From Bryobacteraceae bacterium (lineage in GTDB: Bacteria; Acidobacteriota; Terriglobia; Bryobacterales; Bryobacteraceae): DNA of 8,032 nucleotides. Positions 1 through 5,956 of the stretch are shown here, piece by piece. Position 1 is the stretch's first letter. Each line of letters begins with the position of its first letter. The stretch lies in the NCBI GenBank assembly GCA_030044325.1, contig JASHWA010000163.1, positions 1 through 8,032 on the forward strand. Reading direction: 5' to 3'. The translations under genes and the position numbers were made by a program. The notes beneath the pieces are model-generated. The model was given only the letters and a program-made list of their open reading frames with translations. It searched no databases and was not told where the DNA came from.

Positions 1-77
1 GGACTGTCGCCTGGCATTTTCATGCTTCCGGGCGTCGTGCGGTATGTGAAATACACCGCTGCCAAAGTTTTTGGGGA
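1..77. other. Left-edge non-coding stretch upstream of the ammonia-lyase promoter
   Basis: I see no credible gene here. A small inverted repeat, GTAT-N5-ATAC (42-54), lies about 60-70 bp upstream of the predicted transcription start of the ammonia-lyase gene. That is a common distance for an activator site, but the arms are only 4 bp and could be chance. The spacing does not give the usual T-N11-A LysR-type box. Confidence 0.4.
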
Positions 78-106
78 TTGACTCCGGGAGCGACTCGCCA
101 CATAAT
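78..106 (+). promoter_or_regulatory. Sigma70-type promoter of the ammonia-lyase gene
   Basis: TTGACT (78-83) matches the -35 consensus at five of six positions. It is followed by exactly 17 bp and then CATAAT (101-106), which matches the -10 consensus at five of six. The start of transcription would fall near 112-114, giving a leader of about 32 nt before the ATG at 146. This is the best-formed promoter in the window and suggests the ammonia-lyase is transcribed on its own. It also rules out a TTG start at 71, which would lie upstream of the transcript. Confidence 0.75.
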
Positions 107-114
107 TTTGTTAG

Positions 115-132
115 CACCACTATGAAGTGGTG
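115..132. repeat. Perfect inverted repeat at the ammonia-lyase transcript start (operator or 5' hairpin)
   Basis: CACCACT (115-121), a 4-nt centre ATGA and AGTGGTG (126-132) form a perfect 7-bp inverted repeat. It starts within a few bases of the predicted +1 and ends 3 nt before the AGAGG ribosome binding site. In DNA it sits where a repressor would block initiation. In RNA it would fold into a stable stem-loop at the 5' end of the message, next to the ribosome binding site. The sequence does not distinguish between these roles, and no regulator gene lies beside it in the window. Confidence 0.55.
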
Positions 133-135
133 TCA

Positions 136-140
136 AGAGG
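136..140 (+). promoter_or_regulatory. Ribosome binding site that decides the ammonia-lyase start
   Basis: AGAGG lies 5 nt before the ATG at 146. The in-frame ATG at 122 falls inside the inverted repeat, and the TTG at 71 lies upstream of the promoter. Neither has a comparable site, so 146 is preferred. Confidence 0.6.
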
Positions 141-145
141 ATATT

Positions 146-1747
146 ATGGCTCTCGTCACCGGTTCCGCTTCCCAAGTCTGCATCTCGTTGGAAAACCTGA
201 CATTTGACCAGATCATCTCGGTGGCCTTTCTCGGCGAAAGTGTCTCCCTGAGCGCCGACCCCGGCTTCGGCGAAAAGCTGATGAACGGCCGGCGGGCACT
301 CGAGCGCAAGCTCGACGAAGGCGAGATCGTATACGGCGTGAACACAGGGTTTGGCGGCAACGCCCGCTGCCTGATTCCGCAAAATGAGATGGCGCATCAT
401 CAGCAGAACCTGATCGAATTTCTGTGCTGCGGCACCGGCGAGCCCTTGGCGGAGGGGATCGTGCGCGCGGCTATACTTCTGCGCGCCAATGCGCTCGCGC
501 GGGGACTCTCGGGCGTGCGGCCCGTCGTGATTGAGCGCTTGATCCAGGCTTTGAACTTGCGGATCACTCCCGTGGTCCCGCGATTCGGCTCGGTCGGAGC
601 GAGTGGAGACCTGTGCCCGTCGGCGCATATCGCACGCGCGCTCACCGGACAGGGTGGCGAAGTGTTCTATAGCGGGCGCCGCATGCCGGCTAGCGAAGCC
701 CTCGAACAAGCCGGCCTGAAGCCGCTCAAGCTCGAATCCAAGGAAGGGCTGGCGCTGCTGAACGGCACCACCGTGATGACCGGTGCAGCCGCGAAGGTGG
801 TCGACGACGCCACGTATCTGTTCCGCGTTTCCCTTGGCGCGCTGGCCATGGCGTCCGAGGCGCTGCTTTCATCGCCGGACTATTTCCACCCGATCATTCA
901 CCTCGCCAAGCACCACCCCGGCCAGATCAGCGTGGCTGAAACAATGACCTCCCTGCTGTTCGGTTCCAAGCTCGCCGTTCCCCTCGAGGACATCCGCCAT
1001 CGCGTGGAGTTGGAGAGAAAAGCGGCCCATGGAACCACGGCGGCGCACGAGTCGATCCAGAGCCCGTACTCGCTGCGTTGCATCCCGCAAGGCCTCGGCC
1101 CGATGGTCGAAACGCTAGAACAGGCGCGTTTGGTGGTCGAGCGCGAGGCGAACTCGGTCAACGATAATCCGCTCATCGACCCGGTTTCCGATCACGTCTA
1201 TCACACCGGGAACTTCTACGGCGCTCACATCGCGCGCGCCATGGATGGTCTGAAACTGGATCTCGCGAATCTGGCCAACTGGCTGCATTCCGTCATGGGA
1301 TTGCTCATGGACGACCGTTTCTCCAACGGCTTGCCGCCTTCGCTCAGCGCCGAGGTCGGCGTTTATCACGGCTTCAAAGGCATGCAGCTTTCCCATTCGA
1401 GCCTGGTGACCGCCATCCGCCACTGGAGCGCGCCGAGCCTGATTCATACCCTCCCGACCGAGCAATTCAACCAGGACGTGGTGAGCCTGGGGACCCACTC
1501 CGCGCTGACGGCTATGGATGTTACCCGGCTGTTGCGCGACGCCGTCTCGATCACGCTGCTTTCGGCGGCGCAAGCCGTCGATCTGCGCAAGGGCGCGGAT
1601 CAACTGGGGGCAGGCACCCGGCCGATTTATCGGACGCTGCGTTCGGTGAGCGCGTTCGTGAAGACCGATCGTGCGCTCGAGACGGACATTGCAGCGGTCT
1701 CAGAGCTCATCGGCCAACGCAGAATCCCCGTTCTCCTGGCGTCCTGA
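146..1747 (+). CDS. Aromatic amino acid ammonia-lyase, probably phenylalanine ammonia-lyase (MIO family)
   Basis: This 533-aa enzyme would eliminate ammonia from L-phenylalanine to give trans-cinnamate in the cytoplasm. It belongs to the HAL/PAL/TAL family and has the usual length. The Ala-Ser-Gly triad that cyclises into the MIO cofactor is at residues 152-154 (GSVGASGD). Other family signatures are YGVNTGFGG from Tyr63, LLNGT with Asn206, QSPYSLRCIPQ at about 305-315, NDNP at 339-342, and EQFNQDVVS from Glu439. At the substrate-selectivity pair the protein has Phe92-Leu93 (NLIEFL). Known PALs carry Phe-Leu here, tyrosine lyases His-Leu and histidine lyases Ser-His, so phenylalanine is the likely substrate. 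MIO aminomutases are close relatives and cannot be excluded. The gene has its own promoter and converges on the crotonase gene with a 5-bp gap. The family assignment is firm; the substrate is an inference. Confidence 0.9.
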   Translation: MALVTGSASQVCISLENLTFDQIISVAFLGESVSLSADPGFGEKLMNGRRALERKLDEGEIVYGVNTGFGGNARCLIPQNEMAHHQQNLIEFLCCGTGEPLAEGIVRAAILLRANALARGLSGVRPVVIERLIQALNLRITPVVPRFGSVGASGDLCPSAHIARALTGQGGEVFYSGRRMPASEALEQAGLKPLKLESKEGLALLNGTTVMTGAAAKVVDDATYLFRVSLGALAMASEALLSSPDYFHPIIHLAKHHPGQISVAETMTSLLFGSKLAVPLEDIRHRVELERKAAHGTTAAHESIQSPYSLRCIPQGLGPMVETLEQARLVVEREANSVNDNPLIDPVSDHVYHTGNFYGAHIARAMDGLKLDLANLANWLHSVMGLLMDDRFSNGLPPSLSAEVGVYHGFKGMQLSHSSLVTAIRHWSAPSLIHTLPTEQFNQDVVSLGTHSALTAMDVTRLLRDAVSITLLSAAQAVDLRKGADQLGAGTRPIYRTLRSVSAFVKTDRALETDIAAVSELIGQRRIPVLLAS

Positions 1748-1752
1748 ACGCG

Positions 1753-2529
1753 TCACTTCTTGCGATTCCGATACTCCGCCATGGCCCGCCGATGGTCCTC
1801 CGTCGTGATCGCGCGCTGCTGGTAATCCAGGTATTTTTCGAACGCGCTGTCGAAATCGGATTCAAACGCCGCGCTGACCAGCTTTTTCGAAAACGCCTGG
1901 GCCGACGGGCTGCCTTTGAGCACACTCGCGATCACCGATTCCACCGTTTCACCGAGCTTTTCTTCAGCAACCACCCAGTCGAGCAGGCCGATGCGCAGCG
2001 CTTCTTCGGCCCCGATGAGCTCGCCCGTGAGCACCATGCGGCGCGCGCGGCCCAATCCGATAAATCGCGGCAAGCGAAATGTCCCCATGCCGGGAATCAG
2101 CGCTTCCATTACGGCAGGCAGCCCGACTTTAGTGTCGGCTGCGGCGACGCGAAGATCGCACGCCATGGCGATTTGCAGTCCGCCGCCCAGAGCGTAGCCG
2201 CGCATTTTCGCGACGGTGAGCGCGTCGAGCTGCTCCAGGCGCCGCATGGCGAGATCGAAGCTGCGGAACCAGTCGATCTGAATCTCGCCGGTAGAAAGCG
2301 CTTTAAGGTCGATCCCGGATGAAAACGAGCGGCCCGCTCCGGTGACGATGACGGCGCGGATTTCCGCGGATTTTTCGATCTGGTCGAGCGCGGCGTGAAA
2401 ATCATGCGCCATTTGCCAGTTTTCGGCGTTGAGGATTTCCGGCCGGTTCATCACCAGCTCCGCGATGTGGCCGCGTTTGTTGAGATAAACCGCGCCGGAT
2501 GGCGCGGCCGCGGCGGCATTGTCTTCCAT
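1753..2529 (-). CDS. Crotonase-superfamily protein (enoyl-CoA hydratase/isomerase-like) lacking the canonical glutamates
   Basis: The 258-aa product has normal crotonase length and fold signatures: the first oxyanion segment GRSFSSGIDLKAL (about 66-78) and the second, GYALGGGLQIAMACDLRVAA (about 111-130). In the standard alignment to rat mitochondrial hydratase, catalytic Glu144 corresponds to Gln119 (GGGLQ) and Glu164 to Ala139 (GLPAV). A glutamate, Glu142, lies three residues further on. The CoA-binding fold and oxyanion hole look intact, but ordinary hydration of enoyl-CoA is doubtful. It may be an isomerase, hydrolase, decarboxylase or lyase of an uncharacterised subgroup acting on an acyl-CoA. 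Its place between a PAL and the box operon suggests an aromatic or cinnamoyl-type CoA ester. The ATG at 2529 is chosen because the product then starts just before the crotonase domain; upstream in-frame starts add an unlike, Cys/Ser-rich tail and run through the promoter region. Confidence 0.85.
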   Translation of the reverse strand: MEDNAAAAAPSGAVYLNKRGHIAELVMNRPEILNAENWQMAHDFHAALDQIEKSAEIRAVIVTGAGRSFSSGIDLKALSTGEIQIDWFRSFDLAMRRLEQLDALTVAKMRGYALGGGLQIAMACDLRVAAADTKVGLPAVMEALIPGMGTFRLPRFIGLGRARRMVLTGELIGAEEALRIGLLDWVVAEEKLGETVESVIASVLKGSPSAQAFSKKLVSAAFESDFDSAFEKYLDYQQRAITTEDHRRAMAEYRNRKK

Positions 2530-2538
2530 GCAGCCGAG

Positions 2539-2566
2539 TCTATATCGCAGCCGGTGCGCCGTGCAA
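2539..2566 (-). promoter_or_regulatory. Weak candidate promoter for the crotonase gene
   Basis: On the minus strand TTGCAC (complement of 2561-2566) and TATAGA (complement of 2539-2544) are separated by 16 bp, a workable but weak sigma70 arrangement. Transcription would start only a few bases before the ATG at 2529, and no Shine-Dalgarno sequence precedes that ATG, so the message would be nearly leaderless. Confidence 0.3.
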
Positions 2567-2604
2567 GCCGACGATGACATTGCGTGAGTCGAGAGGTCGC
2601 CCAA

Positions 2605-2623
2605 GCCTGTGCAGGCGTATAAT
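2605..2623 (+). promoter_or_regulatory. Candidate boxC operon -10 box with adjoining palindrome
   Basis: TATAAT (2618-2623) is a perfect -10 hexamer. The 12-bp inverted repeat GCCTG-TG-CAGGC (2605-2616) ends 1 bp before it, in the spacer between -10 and -35. No good -35 lies 15-19 bp upstream, as expected for a promoter that needs an activator. A protein bound to the palindrome would directly affect RNA polymerase. Transcription would begin near 2630, leaving a leader of about 9 nt before the ATG at 2639, where no Shine-Dalgarno sequence is visible. Confidence 0.45.
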
Positions 2624-2638
2624 GTGATCGCCGACACC

Positions 2639-4297
2639 ATGAACGCCGCGACGCTGCCTGAACAAGCGCACCAATCCGCATTCGTGGACTACCAGACCAA
2701 CCCGCGCGCCTACCGGCACTGGCGCGTCGCCTATGACGGCGCGGTGGCGACGCTCACCATGGATGTGCAGGAAGACGCCGGCATCCGCCCGGGATACAAG
2801 CTGAAGTTGAATTCCTACGACCTCGGCGTCGATATCGAGCTCCACGATGCGCTCGAGCGCATTCGTTTCGAGCATCCCGAAGTGCGCGCGGTGGTCATCG
2901 CCAGCGCCAAGCCGCGCATCTTCTGTTCGGGCGCCAACATTTACATGCTGGGGCTTTCCACCCATGCCTGGAAGGTGAATTTCTGCAAGTTCACCAATGA
3001 AACGCGCAACGGCATCGAGGATGCCAGCCGGCATTCGGGTCTGAAGTTCATCGCGGCGTGCAGCGGATCGACCGCCGGCGGAGGTTATGAGCTGGCGCTC
3101 GCCTGCGATGAGATCGTGCTCGTCGACGACCGGTCGAGCTCGGTGAGCCTGCCCGAAATTCCGCTGCTGGGCGTGCTTCCGGGGACAGGCGGGCTCACGC
3201 GCTTGATCGACAAACGCAAGGTGCGGCGCGACCGCGCCGATGTTTTCTGTACCACCGCGGAGGGTTTGCAAGGACAGCGCGCCAAAGAGTGGGGATTCGT
3301 CGACGCGACGGCCAAGCCGCAGCAGTTCGCCGAGTTCGTGCGAAGGCGCGCCGGGGAACTCGCCGCGGCGAGCGACCGGCCCGTGCATGCCCAGGGCGTC
3401 GAGCTGAACCCGCTGCGGCGGACCATCGATGAAGCCGGCTATCACTACCAGTTCGTGGATGTGCGCTTCGACCGCAAGGCGTCGGCGGCCACGCTGACGA
3501 TTCGCGGGCCGGAAAACGTCGAAACGGAGATCGATCGGATTCTCGCCGCGGGCGAGGCGTGGTGGCCGCTTCAAATGAGCCGCGAGCTCGATGACGCGAT
3601 TTTGAGCCTGCGCACCAACAACCTGGATCTGGGATTGTGGATTTTCAAATCCAGTGGGAGCCTGGACAACGTGCTGGCGGCCGATCGCGCCTTGATCCAG
3701 CATCGCGGCCACTGGTTTGTACGCGAAGTTACAGGCTTGCTGCGGCGCACCCTCGCGCGGCTGGATGTTTCTGCGCGCTCCCTTTACGCCGTGATCGAGC
3801 CGGGCTCGTGTTTTGCCGGATCGCTGCTCGAAATCGCGCTGGCCGCCGATCGCATCTATATGTTGGACGACCCGGCCAATGCGATGGCGCTTTCGGACCT
3901 GAATTTTGAGGGACTCGACGCCGTGAATCAGCGGCCGCGGATTGAGTCGCGATTCTACGGCGCGACCGGCGGCGTGCGCGAGCGGGTCAATCAACGCTTG
4001 TCAGCCGGCGAGGCGCTGGAGCTCGGCCTGGTGACCTTCGCGCCGGACGAGCTCGATTGGGCCGACGAATTGCGCCAGGCGATCGAGGGCCGCGCGGCGC
4101 TTTCCCCCGATGCGCTCTCGGGTATGGAAGCGAATTTACGGAGTGCGCTGCCGGAGACCATGGAGACGCGTATTTTCGGGCGATTGTCGGCCTGGCAGAA
4201 CTGGATTTTCAACCGTCCCAACGCGGTCGGGCCGAACGGCGCCTTGAAGGTGTACGGAACCGGCGCGCGGCCGAAATTCGACAAGGAGCGGGTGTAG
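2639..4297 (+). CDS. boxC: 2,3-epoxybenzoyl-CoA dihydrolase BoxC
   Basis: BoxC hydrolyses the ring of 2,3-epoxybenzoyl-CoA, releasing formate and giving 3,4-dehydroadipyl-CoA semialdehyde. This is the second step of the aerobic CoA-dependent (box) pathway of benzoate breakdown. The 552-aa product has the length and the two-part layout typical of BoxC. The N-terminal crotonase domain carries FCSGANI (95-101), TAGGGYELALACDEI (145-159) with Glu151, and SLPEIPLLGVLPGTGG (170-185) with Glu173. These occupy the two crotonase glutamate positions. A degenerate second crotonase-like segment follows at about 383-411. The C-terminus (WQNWIFNRPNAVG, then ALKVYG) is characteristic of BoxC. The ATG at 2639 is chosen; in-frame GTG codons at 2609 and 2624 are alternatives, but 2609 lies upstream of the TATAAT box. 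It is the first gene of the operon and its stop is 2 nt before boxB. Confidence 0.95.
   Translation: MNAATLPEQAHQSAFVDYQTNPRAYRHWRVAYDGAVATLTMDVQEDAGIRPGYKLKLNSYDLGVDIELHDALERIRFEHPEVRAVVIASAKPRIFCSGANIYMLGLSTHAWKVNFCKFTNETRNGIEDASRHSGLKFIAACSGSTAGGGYELALACDEIVLVDDRSSSVSLPEIPLLGVLPGTGGLTRLIDKRKVRRDRADVFCTTAEGLQGQRAKEWGFVDATAKPQQFAEFVRRRAGELAAASDRPVHAQGVELNPLRRTIDEAGYHYQFVDVRFDRKASAATLTIRGPENVETEIDRILAAGEAWWPLQMSRELDDAILSLRTNNLDLGLWIFKSSGSLDNVLAADRALIQHRGHWFVREVTGLLRRTLARLDVSARSLYAVIEPGSCFAGSLLEIALAADRIYMLDDPANAMALSDLNFEGLDAVNQRPRIESRFYGATGGVRERVNQRLSAGEALELGLVTFAPDELDWADELRQAIEGRAALSPDALSGMEANLRSALPETMETRIFGRLSAWQNWIFNRPNAVGPNGALKVYGTGARPKFDKERV
4283..4288 (+). promoter_or_regulatory. Ribosome binding site of boxB
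   Basis: AAGGAG, inside the last codons of boxC, lies 11 nt before the ATG at 4300. It fixes that ATG as the boxB start over the much earlier in-frame start at 4057, which would overlap boxC by about 240 bp. Confidence 0.65.
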
Positions 4298-4299
4298 GG

Positions 4300-5721
4300 A
4301 TGATCGATTACTCCCAAACAATTCCCAATAATGTTGATTTAGCCGGCGACAGGACCTTGCAGCGCGCGCTCGAGAAATGGCAGCCCGCCTTTCTCAACTG
4401 GTGGAACGACGCCGGTCCCGCCGACACCGCGCGGCTGGAGGTTTATCTCCGCACCGCCATCAGCGTGGACAAGGACGGCTGGGCGAATTTCAGCTACGTG
4501 CGCATGCCGGAATATCGCTGGGGAATTTTCCTGGTGCCGCGCGAGGAGACGCGCTCCATTTCCTTCGGCGATCATCGCGGCGAGCCGGCCTGGCAGGAGG
4601 TCCCCGGCGACTATCGCTCCACGCTGCGCCGCATCATCGTGACCCAGGGCGATACCGAGCCCGCCTCGGTCGAGCAGCAGCGGCTCCTGGGCATGACCGC
4701 GCCGTCGCTGTACGATCTGCGCAATCTGTTTCAGGTGAACGTCGAAGAGGGGCGGCATCTGTGGGCCATGGTGTACCTGTTGCATCGCTATTTCGGGCGC
4801 GACGGGCGCGAAGAAGCCGAGGCGCTGCTCGCGCGGCGCGCGGGTGCCCAGGACAATCCCCGCATCCTCACGGCCTTCAACGAAGAGACACGCCACTGGC
4901 TGGCTTTTTTCATGTTCGCGTTTTTCACCGATCGCGACGGGAAATTTCAACTGGCCTCGCTCGCCGAATCCGCGTTCGATCCCCTGGCGCGTACCTGCCG
5001 CTTCATGCTGACCGAGGAGGCCCATCACCTGTTCGTGGGCGAATCGGGCGTGGCGCGGATCGTCGAGCGGACCTGCGAACTGATGCGCGATCACCAGCTA
5101 TCCGACCCGGCCGAGGTGCGCGCGCTGGGAGCCATCGATCTTGAGACCATCCAGAAATTTGTCAATTTTCACTACAGCGTCACGCTCGATCTTTACGGGT
5201 CCGAGGTCAGTTCCAACGCGGCGACGTATTTCACAACCGGGCTGAAGGGGCGTTTTGAGGAATCCAAGCTCAACGACGATCACCGCCTCGCCGGCGATTC
5301 TTATCCGGTCCAGGAAGTGGAAGGCGATCGCATCGTGACCCGCCAGGTGCCTGCGCTCACGGCCATCAACGCGCGGCTGCGCGACGATTACATCCGTGAG
5401 ATTCAGGCCGGGCTCGACCGCTGGAACCGCGTTCCGCAGCAAACGGGCGTCGCCTTCCGCTTCACCCTGCCGCACATCGGATTTCAGCGCCGTATCGGGA
5501 ATTTCGCCCAGCATCACATCAGTCCGCAAGGTGAGGTCATGACCGAAGCGGCGTGGAACGCGCGGAAGTATGAGTGGATTCCCAGCCCCGAGGATAATGC
5601 GTTCATCGAGTCGCTGATGGGCCGCGTGATCGAGCCGGGGAAATTCGCCGGCTGGATCGCTCCGCCGGTGCGCGGGATCAAAGGGAAGCCCATCGACTTC
5701 GAATATGTCCGCTTCAATTGA
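4300..5721 (+). CDS. boxB: Benzoyl-CoA 2,3-epoxidase, oxygenase subunit BoxB
   Basis: BoxB is the diiron oxygenase that adds one oxygen atom from O2 to benzoyl-CoA to form 2,3-epoxybenzoyl-CoA, with electrons from the reductase BoxA. The product is 473 aa, the length of the characterised Azoarcus protein as I remember it. The iron-binding pattern is clear: Glu120, Glu150 and His153 (VEEGRH), Asp211 (FFTDRDG), Glu240 and His243 (EEAHH). These agree with the ligand positions I recall for BoxB and with the ExxH pairs of bacterial multicomponent monooxygenases. EETRHWLAFFMFAFF (195-209) is another conserved helix. The gene is almost coupled to boxC (2-nt gap) and overlaps the following small gene by 17 bp, so the genes are co-transcribed. 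The reductase gene boxA is not in the window and must lie elsewhere, or another reductase serves. Confidence 0.96.
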   Translation: MIDYSQTIPNNVDLAGDRTLQRALEKWQPAFLNWWNDAGPADTARLEVYLRTAISVDKDGWANFSYVRMPEYRWGIFLVPREETRSISFGDHRGEPAWQEVPGDYRSTLRRIIVTQGDTEPASVEQQRLLGMTAPSLYDLRNLFQVNVEEGRHLWAMVYLLHRYFGRDGREEAEALLARRAGAQDNPRILTAFNEETRHWLAFFMFAFFTDRDGKFQLASLAESAFDPLARTCRFMLTEEAHHLFVGESGVARIVERTCELMRDHQLSDPAEVRALGAIDLETIQKFVNFHYSVTLDLYGSEVSSNAATYFTTGLKGRFEESKLNDDHRLAGDSYPVQEVEGDRIVTRQVPALTAINARLRDDYIREIQAGLDRWNRVPQQTGVAFRFTLPHIGFQRRIGNFAQHHISPQGEVMTEAAWNARKYEWIPSPEDNAFIESLMGRVIEPGKFAGWIAPPVRGIKGKPIDFEYVRFN

Positions 5722-5956
5722 GACCCTGCCGGCGACTGCGCGGAAGCTGCTGGAGGTGATCGCCGGCCAGGTGCGGCACGGCTCGCTGCGCTCGAAAGAA
5801 CCGGGGATCGCGACGCTGCCGGAGGTGCATGAAGCCTGCGGCCTCGATGTCGACGGGATGTACGCGGCCCTCGCTGTGCTCCGCGCGGAAGGATGGATCG
5901 AGCTCAAAGGAGAGTATCCGTTTGAAGAGATCCGCCTGGCCCGGGAGCTGGGGTGA
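5705..5956 (+). CDS. Small probable winged helix-turn-helix protein within the box operon
   Basis: This 83-aa protein is not one I can name. Its pattern fits one winged helix-turn-helix domain: helix 1 at about 11-24 (TARKLLEVIAGQVRHG), helix 2 at about 37-47 (TLPEVHEACGL), a likely recognition helix at 49-63 (DGMYAALAVLRAEG), and a beta wing at about 65-78 (WIELKGEYPFEEIRL). No enzymatic or ligand-binding domain follows, and there is no signal or membrane segment. It overlaps boxB by 17 bp and shares one base with the ligase start (TGATG), so its translation is coupled to both neighbours. No Shine-Dalgarno sequence precedes its ATG, which fits coupling. It could be an operon autoregulator, or an accessory protein that uses the wHTH fold to bind a partner protein. 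Tight overlaps at both ends and good codon use argue that the gene is real. Confidence 0.75.
   Translation: MSASIETLPATARKLLEVIAGQVRHGSLRSKEPGIATLPEVHEACGLDVDGMYAALAVLRAEGWIELKGEYPFEEIRLARELG
5943..5947 (+). promoter_or_regulatory. Ribosome binding site of the ligase gene
   Basis: GGGAG lies 8 nt before the ATG at 5956, within the last codons of the small wHTH gene. It favours that ATG over the in-frame GTG at 5953. Confidence 0.55.

Noticed and set aside
71..145. N-terminal extension of the ammonia-lyase from a TTG at 71 (558 aa)
   Set aside because: The TTG precedes a TTGACT-17-CATAAT promoter and the extension crosses the inverted repeat; the ATG at 146 has a ribosome binding site and gives the usual family length.
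1115..1603. 162-aa open frame on the minus strand opposite the ammonia-lyase gene
   Set aside because: It lies inside a strongly conserved coding region on the other strand and resembles no protein family I know.
1739..1751. GCGT-CCTGA-ACGC hairpin at the ammonia-lyase stop as a terminator
   Set aside because: The stem is only 4 bp and no T run follows on either strand.
1753..2529. Crotonase gene as a hydroxycinnamoyl-CoA hydratase-lyase
   Set aside because: That would fit a PAL neighbour, but the second catalytic Glu kept in that enzyme is Ala139 here.
2529..2613. TGCA sequences at 2529, 2562 and 2610 as a BoxR operator
   Set aside because: None of the pairs has the 6-bp spacing of the BoxR-type site as I recall it.
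2540..3994. 484-aa open frame on the minus strand opposite boxC
   Set aside because: It is antisense to a clearly recognised gene in high-GC DNA, rich in Arg/His/Gln/Ala with no family motif, and would run through the boxC promoter region.
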